DNA from: Staphylococcus sp.
Lineage (GTDB): Bacteria; Bacteroidota; Bacteroidia; Bacteroidales; Muribaculaceae
Length of the DNA: 64,000 nucleotides
Assembly: GCA_023665865.1 (NCBI GenBank)
Contig: JAMPDC010000001.1
Coordinates: 88,134-152,133 of the forward strand
Direction of reading: 5' to 3'
Shown: in pieces, positions 8,853-18,301 of the stretch
Numbering within the stretch: position 1 is the stretch's first letter
How the letters are laid out: each line of letters begins with the position of its first letter
Translations under genes and position numbers: made by a program
The notes under the pieces: model-generated
Database searches by the model: none
What the model was told of the DNA's origin: nothing
Seen by the model: only the letters and a program-made list of their open reading frames with translations

Positions 8853-9551
8853 ATGGCAGTTATACTTAATATCGATACATCGACCGATTATTGCTCGGTT
8901 GCCCTTACAGCTGAAGGAATGGTGCTCGCACATCAGGAAGAAGATAGCGGCCGCAACCATGCCGCCCTTCTCAGCGATTATATCAAATATTGTCTTGATT
9001 TCGCACGTGAGAAAGAGCTTAAGCTTGAGGCCGTCGCAGTCTCAATGGGTCCGGGTAGCTACACAGGTCTCAGAATCGGTCTTTCGGAAGCCAAAGGACT
9101 TGCCTATGCCCTCGACATCCCCCTTATAGGGATCGATACGCTCCGCATCATGGCCTGCAATGTAATGTTTACCCAAGAGTTGGAAGGGGATGAGATATTC
9201 GTTCCGATGATCGACGCCCGACGCATGGAAGTCTACACTGCCGCCTTTGACTTTGCCCTTGAACCGGTGATGCCGCAGCAGGCACTCATTCTTGACAGCG
9301 ACAGCTATGCCGATATCATCGCGTCCAACCGTAAAGTGCTGATGTTTGGCAACGGATCCGACAAAGCCAGAGAGTTGATCAAGGCTCCCAATGTCAGCTT
9401 CATCCCCGACATCCATCCCCTTGCCATCGACATGATCGCGCTTGCGGAGCGCGCCTACTCCCGCCGAGAATTCATCGATATTGCCTACAGCACTCCTAAC
9501 TATATCAAGGATTTTCAGGCTTCCACTCCCAAAAAGAATATTCTCGGGTGA
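8853..9551 (+). CDS. tsaB: tRNA threonylcarbamoyladenosine synthesis protein TsaB
   Basis: Inactive ASKHA-fold partner of TsaD in making t6A37 on ANN-decoding tRNAs. The protein has the expected ILNIDTSTDYCSVAL start, NHAALLSDYI and the conserved VSMGPGSYTGLRIGLSEAKGLA region (shown as GPGSYTGLRIG). Its 232 residues match TsaB rather than the longer TsaD. The TAACTTTG box at 8789 gives a leader of about 50 nt. The stop codon overlaps the GTG start of the following methyltransferase (GTGA), so the two are translationally coupled. Confidence 0.93.
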   Translation: MAVILNIDTSTDYCSVALTAEGMVLAHQEEDSGRNHAALLSDYIKYCLDFAREKELKLEAVAVSMGPGSYTGLRIGLSEAKGLAYALDIPLIGIDTLRIMACNVMFTQELEGDEIFVPMIDARRMEVYTAAFDFALEPVMPQQALILDSDSYADIIASNRKVLMFGNGSDKARELIKAPNVSFIPDIHPLAIDMIALAERAYSRREFIDIAYSTPNYIKDFQASTPKKNILG

Positions 9552-10705
9552 AAGAAGATTTTAACAGACTGCGGTTGAAATATCATGGCGATACGGTCAT
9601 GATGGACGAGATACTGCAACGGGAGTGCCGCTACAAGACTTCTGCCAAACTTCCTGAAACATTGCGCTGCGAGGCCTTTCGCTTCCCTTCACTCGCCGTA
9701 GCCGAGATGGCGACGTCAGATGCTGTGGCTGATATCCATGCCGGAATGATCCACTCCGGTGCGACAGTGCTCGATATGACTTGCGGACTTGGCATAGATA
9801 CATTCCATTTCGCACGAAAGGCATCTCGGGTGACAGCAGTGGAGATTGACGCATCGGCATATAAGACAGCAACTGAAAACACTAAGGCCCTCGGACTTGG
9901 AAATGTCGACATTATCAATGCCGACAGTATCGAATGGTTGCAGACGGGCAACCTGCATTTTGATTACATCTTCGTTGACCCTGCCAGACGCAATTCAGCA
10001 GGCCGACACTTCGCACTGCGCGAATGTAGCCCCGACATCGTGCCGGCACTCCCCATGATCCTATCACATTGCGACCGGCTTGTGATTAAAGCATCCCCGA
10101 TGATCGATATACATAGTGCAGTTAACGAACTCGGATGTGCGTGCAATATTGCTGTAATCGGGACTTCGCGTGAATGTAAAGAGGTCGTATTTATCATTGA
10201 TACTAAATCCCGGGAGAATAATTCGTCTTCTATTCGCAAGGTTGACTGCCTGACAACCGGGAAGACATCCTTTTCCTATGATCCCCGGTTCAGCGATTGT
10301 CGGGAAGCACTCTATTCAATCCCCCAGCCCGGCCAATACCTGTATGAGCCATATCCAGCTGTAATGAAAGGTGGCATAACCGGATTTAAGCAACTTATGG
10401 CTCAATATAACGTCAAAAAGCTTCATCCCAACACTCATCTTTTCACAACAACATTATCATTAAACTCCTTCCCCGGTGAAGTTTTTGAAATCTTGAAAAT
10501 ATTTCCATTCTCCAAACAAGGGATCAAAGCCTTGATGAATGACTATCCGGTCATTAACGTCAGTACACGCAACTTTCCCCTATCCGCTCCGCAACTTGCA
10601 GCGAAGCTGAAGGTCAAAGAGGGTGGCGACAGAATGGTTTTCGGTACTACTGTCTCCGACGGATCCCGCTTGCTAATCGTAACCACGATGGGACGTCCAC
10701 TATAG
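9548..10705 (+). CDS. SAM-dependent methyltransferase with THUMP-like C-terminal domain
   Basis: A 385-residue class I methyltransferase. The SAM site is VLDMTCGLGIDTFHFA near residue 75, followed by VTAVEID and a catalytic-type motif FVDPARRNSAGRH near 142, which resembles nucleic-acid or rRNA/tRNA methylases. The C-terminal 90 residues (FPLSAPQLAAKLKVKEGGD..., VFGTTVSDGSRLLIV) resemble the THUMP-like domain of this Bacteroidetes family. The substrate is unknown. It starts at GTG overlapping the tsaB stop by four bases, so a link to tRNA modification is reasonable but inferred. Confidence 0.82.
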   Translation: MKEDFNRLRLKYHGDTVMMDEILQRECRYKTSAKLPETLRCEAFRFPSLAVAEMATSDAVADIHAGMIHSGATVLDMTCGLGIDTFHFARKASRVTAVEIDASAYKTATENTKALGLGNVDIINADSIEWLQTGNLHFDYIFVDPARRNSAGRHFALRECSPDIVPALPMILSHCDRLVIKASPMIDIHSAVNELGCACNIAVIGTSRECKEVVFIIDTKSRENNSSSIRKVDCLTTGKTSFSYDPRFSDCREALYSIPQPGQYLYEPYPAVMKGGITGFKQLMAQYNVKKLHPNTHLFTTTLSLNSFPGEVFEILKIFPFSKQGIKALMNDYPVINVSTRNFPLSAPQLAAKLKVKEGGDRMVFGTTVSDGSRLLIVTTMGRPL

Positions 10706-10725
10706 TTCCCGGGCAGACATATAAC

Positions 10726-10775
10726 AACCGGGAAGATCACCATCTACTTATAATGTGGGGATCTTCCCGGTTTTA
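10726..10775. terminator. Two-way terminator between methyltransferase gene and rlmB
   Basis: Inverted repeat AACCGGGAAGATC (10726-10738) with GATCTTCCCGGTT (10760-10772), extended by CC/GG past one mismatch, with T-rich flanks on both sides. It lies between convergent genes. Confidence 0.85.
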
Positions 10776-10797
10776 CAAATTTAAAATTCTGTCACGC

Positions 10798-11553
10798 TTA
10801 GATTATCTCCAGGTTTGCAGCCAGTCTTTGACGCACTACCTCATAGATCATAACTCCGGCTGCAACCGAGACATTGAGTGAGCCGATATTTCCAAACATA
10901 GGTATCCCGACACGGGTATCACATTGCTTCATAGCCTCGGGAGATATACCGATATCTTCCGCTCCCATCACTATAGCTACCGGATCGACATATTTGCCCT
11001 CGGTGTAATTCATGTCGGATTTCTCTGTGACAGCAACAACATTGTAGCCATTTTCGCGGAGAAACTTTGCCGCCCATGCGATTGAGGAGACACGGCAGAC
11101 CGGAATATGATGCAGGGCTCCGGCTGATGTCTTGATCGCATCGCCACCGACAGAGACACTGCCATGTTCCGGAATCACAATGGCATCCACTCCCGCACAC
11201 TCACACGTACGGGCTATGGCACCAAAGTTACGGACATCCGTGATACCGTCAAGCAGCACGATGAAGGGCAGAATCCCCGCCTCGTAAAGCTCCGGAACCA
11301 GATGGTCGAGACGATGATAGGTTATGGCCGACATCATAGCCAGAACACCCTGATGATTCTTGCGGGTGATACGATTGATACGTTCAACCGGCACACGCTG
11401 CATGACAACACGGTTGGCACGCGCAAGCGCGATCAGTTCAGACGCAAGATCTCCCTGAAGATCCTTCGCAATGAATATCTTGTCAATTTCTTTGCCGGCT
11501 TCGATGGCTTCCATCACGGCACGAAGCCCATAGATATAATCTGTCTTTTCCAC
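10798..11553 (-). CDS. rlmB: 23S rRNA (guanosine-2'-O)-methyltransferase RlmB (SpoU family)
   Basis: Methylates the ribose of a conserved 23S rRNA guanosine (G2251 in E. coli). An N-terminal substrate-binding domain (YGLRAVMEAI, NHQGVLAM) is followed by the SPOUT knot: LLDGITDVRNFGAIARTCE, VMGAEDIGIS and the cofactor loop IPMFGNIGSLNVSVAAG (shown in part as GSLNVSVA). Length 251 is normal. The start is GTG at 11553; an in-frame stop just upstream rules out a longer form and the next residues match the family start. It follows recN by 60 bp and probably closes the dnaN operon. Confidence 0.94.
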   Translation of the reverse strand: MEKTDYIYGLRAVMEAIEAGKEIDKIFIAKDLQGDLASELIALARANRVVMQRVPVERINRITRKNHQGVLAMMSAITYHRLDHLVPELYEAGILPFIVLLDGITDVRNFGAIARTCECAGVDAIVIPEHGSVSVGGDAIKTSAGALHHIPVCRVSSIAWAAKFLRENGYNVVAVTEKSDMNYTEGKYVDPVAIVMGAEDIGISPEAMKQCDTRVGIPMFGNIGSLNVSVAAGVMIYEVVRQRLAANLEII

Positions 11554-11613
11554 TAATTTTCAGCTTTATGATTTCAGTATGATGATTATCGTTTATATAA
11601 CACACAAACAGCC

Positions 11614-13275
11614 CTATCTTTGAGACAGCAGACTTCTTGCAGCCGCCATAGCAGCTTCGTCAATCCGGTCACCACCCAGCATCGCGGCTATCGAGCGGAC
11701 ACGCTCGTCGTCACTGAGCAACGCGATACGGGTATGTGTCGAATGTTCATCGTCTTCCTTATAGACTCGATAGTGATGGGCTCCCTTTGAGGCAACCTGA
11801 GGCAGATGAGTGATTGTCGTGACCTGAATACTCTTCGATATTCCAAGCATCATCGCTCCCATCCTGTTAGCCACATCACCGGAGACTCCGGTATCAATCT
11901 CGTCAAAAATGATGCTCGGCAACTGCATGCTCGATGCAATTATAGACTTTATCGAGAGCATCAGACGCGAAATCTCCCCCCCCGACGCTGTTGCCCCTAC
12001 AGGCATCAAAGGCTGGTTTTTATTGAACGCCACCATAAACTCCACCGAGTCCATACCGGTCGCTGTCATGTCGGCAGGCTGCACACGGATCTCGCAACGA
12101 AGATTCTTCATGCCGAGTGGCATCGCTATTTCTGTCAATCTCCGGCCAAACCTCTCAGCAGCTTCCTTTCTGGTTGCCGAGATCTCGAGCGCACACTCCT
12201 TGGCCAAAGCCTTGGCCCGGCGTGCGTCACGCTCCAATTCCTCGATTGCCTCGTCGGATGTATCAAGTGCCTTCAGCTTGTCCCGCAACGAATCGCGGAG
12301 CTCAATCAAGGCATCGGCATTATCCACATGATGCTTATGGCAGAGAGAATATATCGAGCTCAGACGCTCCTCTATCCCGGCGAGAGCTCCGGCATCACCA
12401 CCGAGGTTCTCATCTATGGATACGATTGTCGAAGCAATGTCCGACAGTTCAATCTTAACAGTGTCGAGACGCTCGCTTATATTGTCAGCCGGATCAAAAA
12501 CCTCCTCAATATCCTCACAAGCTTCCGCCGCACTATCAATCATTCGCAAAGCGCCTCCTTCGTCTCCGTCAAGGGCGGCTGCCGCTCTGGCAAGAGCCGA
12601 CTTGATAGCACTGAGATTGTTGAGCACATCGCGCTCTTTTTCAAGTTCGTCCTGTTCACCAGGCTGAAGATTCAGTTCCTCAAGCTGCTCGAGTTGATAG
12701 CGTGTGAACTCCTCATCTTCCCTCGAACGCTCCACTTTTGCCCTCATAGCTTTGAGACGTCTTACGGCCTCACGCAGTGCATTGAACCGGATCTGATAGT
12801 CACGAAGGCGCTTGGCATTTCCAGCCAGAGTGTCAATCACATTGAGCTGAAACTCAGGTGTCGCAAGCAGCTGATTCTGATGCTGGGAATGAATGTCTAT
12901 CAAATGAAGGCTCACATCGCGCAACTTTGAGAGCGGGACAGGTGAATCATTGACAAATGCCCGGGATCGCCCGGCAGGCGAGATTTCCCTTCGGAGAATA
13001 CAGCGCTCGTCATCCCACTCTATATCCTCTTGCAGGCAAAATTCCTTCAAGGAGGGATAGTTGTCAACCGTAAAAACCGCTTCAATCACACTCTTGGCGT
13101 CAGGATCAGTCACGACACGGCTGTCGGCTCTGCTGCCAAGCAAGAGGGACAGAGCACCAAGTATGATCGACTTGCCGGCGCCTGTCTCACCGGTAATTAC
13201 ATTAAAACCCTCATGAAACCTGATGTCAATCAAGTCAATGAGAGCATAGTTTGATATGTGGAGGGATTCAAGCAC
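11614..13275 (-). CDS. recN: DNA repair protein RecN
   Basis: SMC-like ATPase acting in double-strand-break repair. Walker A GETGAGKSI is at residues 29-37. A long coiled-coil middle (about 150-350) follows, and the C-terminal half holds the ABC signature SGGEISRLMLSIK and Walker B SIIFDEIDTGVSGDVA. 553 residues is the usual RecN size. It is downstream of the PorD-like gene by 49 bp, in the gene order coaBC-DUF4835-recN that recurs across Bacteroidetes. Confidence 0.97.
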   Translation of the reverse strand: MLESLHISNYALIDLIDIRFHEGFNVITGETGAGKSIILGALSLLLGSRADSRVVTDPDAKSVIEAVFTVDNYPSLKEFCLQEDIEWDDERCILRREISPAGRSRAFVNDSPVPLSKLRDVSLHLIDIHSQHQNQLLATPEFQLNVIDTLAGNAKRLRDYQIRFNALREAVRRLKAMRAKVERSREDEEFTRYQLEQLEELNLQPGEQDELEKERDVLNNLSAIKSALARAAAALDGDEGGALRMIDSAAEACEDIEEVFDPADNISERLDTVKIELSDIASTIVSIDENLGGDAGALAGIEERLSSIYSLCHKHHVDNADALIELRDSLRDKLKALDTSDEAIEELERDARRAKALAKECALEISATRKEAAERFGRRLTEIAMPLGMKNLRCEIRVQPADMTATGMDSVEFMVAFNKNQPLMPVGATASGGEISRLMLSIKSIIASSMQLPSIIFDEIDTGVSGDVANRMGAMMLGISKSIQVTTITHLPQVASKGAHHYRVYKEDDEHSTHTRIALLSDDERVRSIAAMLGGDRIDEAAMAAARSLLSQR

Positions 13276-13324
13276 TTTCTGAAATGATTTTTACGATGAT
13301 AACTCAAAAGATTTCACATAGAGA

Positions 13325-14236
13325 TCAAGGATTATCTCCTTTCTTGATCTTATCGAGACGATCCTGCTCAGTGGGGAAAATTGGCGAAAGCACATCATAG
13401 GCGTGCTGGCGCTCATCGGACGAGGCTTTGGAATAGATATTGACCAATTCATCCATCTTCGCGTCCTTAAACATGGAAAGACCGACTGACATAGGTGTCA
13501 GCTTAAAAATTCCGGTTAGCTTGTCGAGAGCCGTATCAATGGTCTTGCGACCCTTGTCGGGGCTCACAGACATCTGGTCAAGTCCTTGGAGATGGTATTC
13601 GTAATATAGATCCCGAATGATTCTTGTGGACGGATCGGTGAACGATGCGAGGACAGCAGCCCTGTTTTTTGTATCTTCAAAAGCTTTCCATCCGCTTTCG
13701 CCGGATGACTGCCCCTGCTGCACAATAGTCTCAAGGCGTTCGAAGAATGGATCACCGCCATGTAAGGAAAATGTATCGAAATCCACAGCAAGGATAAGAT
13801 AGACGTAGAAATTCAGTATCTGTGTCAGCTGACTCTCCATGCTGTTTTCTGAATATATCAAAGGCTCACCCTCAGTGTAGGTAAAATCAACCTTGTTGTC
13901 CTTGAAGTTAATGACGGTAGAGAGATAAGACGAATTGTAGACCGGGCGGAGCGACTGCACCTGAATCGTACCCTCCATAAGTCCGGTAGACTCATCATAT
14001 TTCGTTATGTTGAAAAACAGCGTACATTCAATCCTTTCATTGGCAGCAAACTGCGCAGGAGTCCATTGGGTTGTGTTGACATACTCGTTGATCGCACCCT
14101 GAAGCGTCTCGAACACACTTTTGTTCGTGCCTTCAAGCTGTGAAGTATTTACCTCAACACGGCAATTCAGCTCCTGAGCCCGGAGGCTCGGAGCCATCAT
14201 CATGAGTAAAAGAAAGAGAGAGATAAGACTTTTCAT
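13325..14236 (-). CDS. DUF4835 / PorD-like exported protein
   Basis: 303 residues from the ATG at 14236 (MKSLISLFLLLMMMAPSLRAQ), which starts directly at a signal peptide cleaved near Ala-Gln; a start seven codons earlier would only add polar residues in front. The mature part has the DUF4835 hallmarks: ELNCRVEVN, NTTQW, FNITKYDE and the NFYVYLILAVDFDTFSLHGG stretch (parts quoted). NCBI labels this family type IX secretion protein PorD; in Porphyromonas/Flavobacteria it is envelope-linked, but its step is not well defined. It sits between coaBC and recN. No other type IX gene is visible in the window. Confidence 0.82.
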   Translation of the reverse strand: MKSLISLFLLLMMMAPSLRAQELNCRVEVNTSQLEGTNKSVFETLQGAINEYVNTTQWTPAQFAANERIECTLFFNITKYDESTGLMEGTIQVQSLRPVYNSSYLSTVINFKDNKVDFTYTEGEPLIYSENSMESQLTQILNFYVYLILAVDFDTFSLHGGDPFFERLETIVQQGQSSGESGWKAFEDTKNRAAVLASFTDPSTRIIRDLYYEYHLQGLDQMSVSPDKGRKTIDTALDKLTGIFKLTPMSVGLSMFKDAKMDELVNIYSKASSDERQHAYDVLSPIFPTEQDRLDKIKKGDNP

Positions 14237-14266
14237 AAAGAGATTGTAGTATTGCACGTGGCAAAT

Positions 14267-15475
14267 TCAATCGCCGTAGGCTATTATCGACGAAATGATA
14301 TCGGCAGCAACCTCGCGCTTAGGCTTCAGTCCGAAATCCTCACGCGTACCATCACGGTGAATGATTGACACCTTGTTGGTATCCGTCCCGAAACCTGCAC
14401 CCTTGTCGCGCATGGAGTTGAGCACAATCATATCAAGATTCTTGCGATGAAGTTTCTCGACCGCATTGTCAAACTCATGGTCCGTCTCAAGGGCAAATCC
14501 AACAAGTTTCTGTCCCGGACGTTTCTTCGCGCCAAGCGCAGCCGCGATATCCGGATTCTTCACCAGACGGATGACCGGCACTTCCGAATGTTCACGCTTG
14601 ATTTTATGGTCAGCGACCTCACAAGGAGCATAGTCAGCCACAGCAGCACACATGACCGCGATATCCATGGTCGGGAAAGCGTCTTCACATGCTGCAAGCA
14701 TCTCACGGGCCGATTCAACATTCACGACATCAACTTTAGGGTTATGGATGCTAAGGGCGACGGGACCGCTGACAAGCGTCACTTCCGCTCCACGGGCTGC
14801 ACATTCCTCAGCAAGAGCATAGCCCATCTTGCCGGAAGAATAGTTACCTATAAAACGGACCGGATCTATCTTTTCGTGAGTCGGACCAGCGGTTATCAGC
14901 ACTTTTTTCCCTGAAAGATCGTTGGTTTTTGTGAAAAAATCTTCAATAACAGCAAAAATCTTCTCAGGTTCCTCCATTCGACCCTTACCGACAAGACCGC
15001 TCGCAAGCTCTCCACTCTCCGGCTCTATGATGATATTGCCATAGGAGCGCAGGAGATTGAGGTTGGCCGTAGTCGACGGATGAGCCATCATATCAAGATC
15101 CATAGCCGGGGCAACAAATACCTGCGACTTGGCCGAGAGATATGTGGTGACAAGCATATTGTCAGCAATACCATGAGCCATCTTGCCAATGGTGGAGGCT
15201 GTTGCCGGAGCGATAACCATGCAATCGGCCCACAGACCGAGGTCGACATGTGAATGCCACTCTCCTGTATTGGCCGTGAAAAATTCGCTGACCACCGGCT
15301 TCTGACTGAGTGCCGAAAGAGTCACCGGAGTGATGAACTCCTTTCCGGCCGGAGTAATCACGACCTGTACCTCTGCACCGGCTTTGACGAGCAGACGCAG
15401 GAGCGTGACAGACTTATAGGCGGCTATTCCACCGCAGATGCCAAGAATGATATGTTTACCGGCAAGTGAGCTCAT
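14267..15475 (-). CDS. coaBC: Bifunctional CoaBC (phosphopantothenoylcysteine synthetase/decarboxylase)
   Basis: Two consecutive steps of coenzyme A synthesis. Residues 1-185 are the FMN-dependent decarboxylase with GGIAAYKS, the active-site His in HSHVDL, and PAMDLDMM. The loop that carries a catalytic Cys in E. coli (ACGD.G.GRM) reads ASGLVGKGRM here, so Ser stands at that position; I believe related Bacteroidetes share this, but cannot check. Residues about 188-402 are the synthetase with KVLITAGPTHEKIDPVRFIGN (quoted to GPTHEKIDPVR) and the NKVSIIHRDG C-terminus. Its ATG overlaps the stop of the exonuclease gene by four bases. Confidence 0.95.
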   Translation of the reverse strand: MSSLAGKHIILGICGGIAAYKSVTLLRLLVKAGAEVQVVITPAGKEFITPVTLSALSQKPVVSEFFTANTGEWHSHVDLGLWADCMVIAPATASTIGKMAHGIADNMLVTTYLSAKSQVFVAPAMDLDMMAHPSTTANLNLLRSYGNIIIEPESGELASGLVGKGRMEEPEKIFAVIEDFFTKTNDLSGKKVLITAGPTHEKIDPVRFIGNYSSGKMGYALAEECAARGAEVTLVSGPVALSIHNPKVDVVNVESAREMLAACEDAFPTMDIAVMCAAVADYAPCEVADHKIKREHSEVPVIRLVKNPDIAAALGAKKRPGQKLVGFALETDHEFDNAVEKLHRKNLDMIVLNSMRDKGAGFGTDTNKVSIIHRDGTREDFGLKPKREVAADIISSIIAYGD

Positions 15476-16233
15476 TTCATCCGTAGTTTAATGCGAGTGA
15501 AACAGTCTTTTGTATTCTGAGCGAAATCACCGCGCATGATCCAGTCATAATATGACGGATCCTTGCGCAAAACGTCCTCTACCTGACGACCTTTATATTT
15601 ACCGAAATTGATCAGCTCGCGGTCATTGTCATCAAGCACGATTCGTCCCATAAAGTCAACATTGCGGTTGTTGCGGGCATATTTGCTCAACTCTTCCATA
15701 TCGTTAGGGAGGTCATCGTAACGATCAAGCTGAGCTTTGAGCACTTCATAAGTAGCGCGTGTGTCAGCATTGGCCGAATGGGCACCATCGAGGTCCTTAC
15801 CGCAATAGAAACGGTAGGCCGCTACAAGCGTCCGTTGCTCCTTCTTGTGGAAAATCGTCTGCACGTCAATGAAGCGGGCCTTTGAGAAATCAAACTTCAC
15901 TCCGGCACGTTGGAATTCCTGATCAAGCATAGGAATGTCGAAGCGATTGGAATTAAATCCGGCAATGTCACAACCGGTCATCTCATTGGCCAAAGAGCGG
16001 GCTATCTGACGGAAAGTAGGCTCGGAAGCCACATCCTCATCAGTGATATGATGCACAGCGGTTGCCTCGGCAGGAATAGGCATCTCGGGATTGACACGGC
16101 GTGTCTTCTCGATTTCCTCTCCGCCGGGCATCACCTTTATCAATGATATCTCGACTATACGGTCGTGAAGTATATCTACACCGGTCGTCTCAAGATCGAA
16201 AAACACGATCGGCTTTTTAAGATTAAGTTGCAT
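15472..16233 (-). CDS. DnaQ-type 3'-5' exonuclease
   Basis: DEDDh exonuclease of 253 residues. Exo I is FFDLETTGVDILHDRIVEI (Asp/Glu pair near 13-15), Exo II has AGFNSNRFDIPML near 92, and Exo III is HSANADTRATYEVL near 154-167, with the His and Asp in place. The last 60 residues (LINFGKYKGRQVEDVLRKD, YYDWIMRGDF) look like the small C-terminal domain found in ExoX-like proteins. The role could be DNA polymerase proofreading or general DNA trimming. It lies directly after dnaN (26 bp) and overlaps coaBC. Confidence 0.88.
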   Translation of the reverse strand: MQLNLKKPIVFFDLETTGVDILHDRIVEISLIKVMPGGEEIEKTRRVNPEMPIPAEATAVHHITDEDVASEPTFRQIARSLANEMTGCDIAGFNSNRFDIPMLDQEFQRAGVKFDFSKARFIDVQTIFHKKEQRTLVAAYRFYCGKDLDGAHSANADTRATYEVLKAQLDRYDDLPNDMEELSKYARNNRNVDFMGRIVLDDNDRELINFGKYKGRQVEDVLRKDPSYYDWIMRGDFAQNTKDCFTRIKLRMK

Positions 16234-16259
16234 GCAAACCTCTTGTTGGTCGTGTTTAC

Positions 16260-17393
16260 TTAGAAGTCAGTTACATTCATCGGCATCAGGAGCATGGTCA
16301 GACGGGTGTCTGCTTTGTCCTCGGTAGGAAGAATGACAGCCGGCTTCGAAGGATCGGCAAGTTTGAAGACGATGTCTTCTGTCCACAATACTCCTGCGAG
16401 CTCCGAGAGATAGGAGGAGCTGAAACCTACAATCATATTGCTTCCGGTGAAGTCAGCCGAGAGATGCTCGATACCGGAGGTGTTATATTCATTATCTGAA
16501 GCCTTGATGGTAAGACGGTCAGGTGTAAGATTAAACTTGATCAAACCATGCCCCTCATCGACAAAGAGGCTTACACGACGCACAGCAGTGGTGAATAGAT
16601 GACGGTTGACTGTGAGCGAGAAAGGATTGTTCTCAGGTATGACTCTGGTGTAGTCAGGGAAACGACCTTTGACAAGCCGGCTTTCAAAAGTGAAAGTATC
16701 AGTCTCAAAAGTCACGCCATTCTGCGGTTCAAGCTTGACGGTAACTTCTTCATCGCGGGTAAACACGCTACGGAAGACGTTAGTCGATTTATTTGGCAGG
16801 ATGAATGCGCCCTCGACCTGCGGAGAAAGGCTGGAATCTTCAAAACGCACGAGCTTATGGGTATCGGTGGCAACAAACACGAGTTTGTCGGGCTTGATAT
16901 CCCAATATACGCCCATCATCTGCGGACGGAGCATATCAGTACCTGCTGCAAAGGAAGTAAATTCCAGGCCCCGGAGCAGTGCTGAACCGGGAGCCTTGAA
17001 GATCAGGACATTCTCAGAGTCAGCACCCTTGTCGGGGTGAGGATATTCCGATCCCTTGAGGCCCATGAACTTATAGGAGCCATCGGGATGCGACATCTCG
17101 ACCGCAAGAGTCTGGTCGTCGATATTGAAATTCAACTCCTGTTCGGGCATGACACGCAAAAGTTCGACAATACGGCGGGCATCGATACAAAATTCGCCCT
17201 CGCCCTCGACATCCATGATAGGGATACGGCCGCAAAGCATGTTTTCGCCGTCACAGGCTGTGATGGTCAACACATTTCCTTCGATCGAAAAGAGGAAGTT
17301 GTTAAGTATTGTCAGCGCATTTTTAGCGTTGATAACCTTGCTGACAGAAGAGGCAAAATTATGAAGCGTCTTGCTTGGAACTGTGAATTTCAT
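16260..17393 (-). CDS. dnaN: DNA polymerase III sliding clamp (beta subunit)
   Basis: Ring-shaped clamp that tethers polymerase III to DNA. Start chosen at 17393 (MKFTVPSKTLHNFASSVSKV), giving 377 residues, close to the 366 of E. coli. The frame runs 55 codons further upstream, but those codons contain the promoter at 17421-17451. Typical beta signatures are FKVPSK-like start, DARRIVELLR, FPDYTRVIPE, and the C-terminal P.R.TMLLMPM (RLTMLLMPM). First gene of the dnaN-exonuclease-coaBC-porD-recN-rlmB series. dnaA is not nearby, as is common in Bacteroidetes. Confidence 0.96.
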   Translation of the reverse strand: MKFTVPSKTLHNFASSVSKVINAKNALTILNNFLFSIEGNVLTITACDGENMLCGRIPIMDVEGEGEFCIDARRIVELLRVMPEQELNFNIDDQTLAVEMSHPDGSYKFMGLKGSEYPHPDKGADSENVLIFKAPGSALLRGLEFTSFAAGTDMLRPQMMGVYWDIKPDKLVFVATDTHKLVRFEDSSLSPQVEGAFILPNKSTNVFRSVFTRDEEVTVKLEPQNGVTFETDTFTFESRLVKGRFPDYTRVIPENNPFSLTVNRHLFTTAVRRVSLFVDEGHGLIKFNLTPDRLTIKASDNEYNTSGIEHLSADFTGSNMIVGFSSSYLSELAGVLWTEDIVFKLADPSKPAVILPTEDKADTRLTMLLMPMNVTDF

Positions 17394-17420
17394 TGCTGAT
17401 TTTTTTGAGTTTTTATCCCA

Positions 17421-17451
17421 CAAAGTTAACATAAAAATCCACACAAAGCAA
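17421..17451 (-). promoter_or_regulatory. Promoter of dnaN operon
   Basis: Minus-strand TTG at 17449-17451, exactly 20 bases, then TAACTTTG at 17421-17428. The predicted start near 17415 gives a leader of about 22 nt before the dnaN ATG at 17393, and shows the longer dnaN frame is not real. Confidence 0.8.
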
Positions 17452-17572
17452 CACAGCGCTTGCGAAAAATGGTGCCATGACCTTTTTCTCATACTTTTTC
17501 CCAAATAGTCATTCTTTTTACAGGTGTCATTATCTAATGAACGTGGATCGCATTTCACCCAAACGGCAGCAA

Positions 17573-18193
17573 CTATGAGCTCAAATGTTCAATCTCCATC
17601 TGCACCAAGTCTAAGAAGCAGGCTGCATGCGCCCCATCCATCTGCACGTGATGGAACTGGAACGAAACTGTCAGAGTCGTTTCGTTCAACTCTTGTTTAT
17701 ATTTGCCCCAAATAAGAAACGGATTGTTGAAGATGCCACTGTACATACCGACTGCGCCGTCTATTTTATATTGTACCAATGCAGACGTGCCGATAACCAT
17801 ACTTTCCGTCAGGTCGTGGTTAATACAATTTTCTGCCACTTGCTTAGTAAGTTGCATATAATCAAGGTTGAACCGTGTCAAATCTTCTTCAAAAGGAATA
17901 TCACACGAATTTACTTCACCCTCTTTGTTTGCGACAATCGTATTCACTGCTATGCTGTCATACTGTATCAGTTTGTCGGCCACCGGCAGCATGTAAAATT
18001 CTTTCACCTGACTGGCGGCCTTGCCAATGCAATAGCACATCAGCATATTGAATTTCAATCCTGTTTCCCTGCTTATTTCAATAAGACGTGACACATTCAG
18101 TGTCTTAAAGAACGTAACCATCGGCATAGGAGCGCCAATCCACATTTCAAAAGCGTAAGCACGAGTTGTTTCTTTCGGATCTACTTCTTTCAT
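17573..18193 (-). CDS. CatA-like O-acetyltransferase
   Basis: 206 residues from ATG 18193 (MKEVDPKETTRAYAFEMW); a longer frame would need a TTG start. The C-terminal motif FQFHHVQMDGAHAACFL contains the HHxxxDG signature of chloramphenicol acetyltransferases, whose His is the catalytic base, and length fits CAT (about 215). Many chromosomal CatA-like proteins do not act on chloramphenicol, so the substrate is unknown. It lies 108 bp behind an AraC regulator on the same strand, and the AraC gene may control it. The pair separates the dnaN operon from its neighbours and reads as accessory DNA. Confidence 0.78.
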   Translation of the reverse strand: MKEVDPKETTRAYAFEMWIGAPMPMVTFFKTLNVSRLIEISRETGLKFNMLMCYCIGKAASQVKEFYMLPVADKLIQYDSIAVNTIVANKEGEVNSCDIPFEEDLTRFNLDYMQLTKQVAENCINHDLTESMVIGTSALVQYKIDGAVGMYSGIFNNPFLIWGKYKQELNETTLTVSFQFHHVQMDGAHAACFLDLVQMEIEHLSS

Positions 18194-18301
18194 ACTTCTA
18201 TTATCTTCGTTAAATGAATCTGTCGGCAAAAGTATGAGATATGCACGAGCCGGAATAGAACAAAAGGGACATTTAGAGATATATCATTACCACCAACCAT
18301 G

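Noticed and set aside
16260-17558. Longer dnaN frame starting at 17558
   Set aside because: The dnaN promoter lies inside the extra codons and the family start matches the ATG at 17393.
17573-18193. Chloramphenicol resistance gene
   Set aside because: Only the general CAT fold motif is visible. Chromosomal CatA-like enzymes often act on other substrates, so resistance is not claimed.
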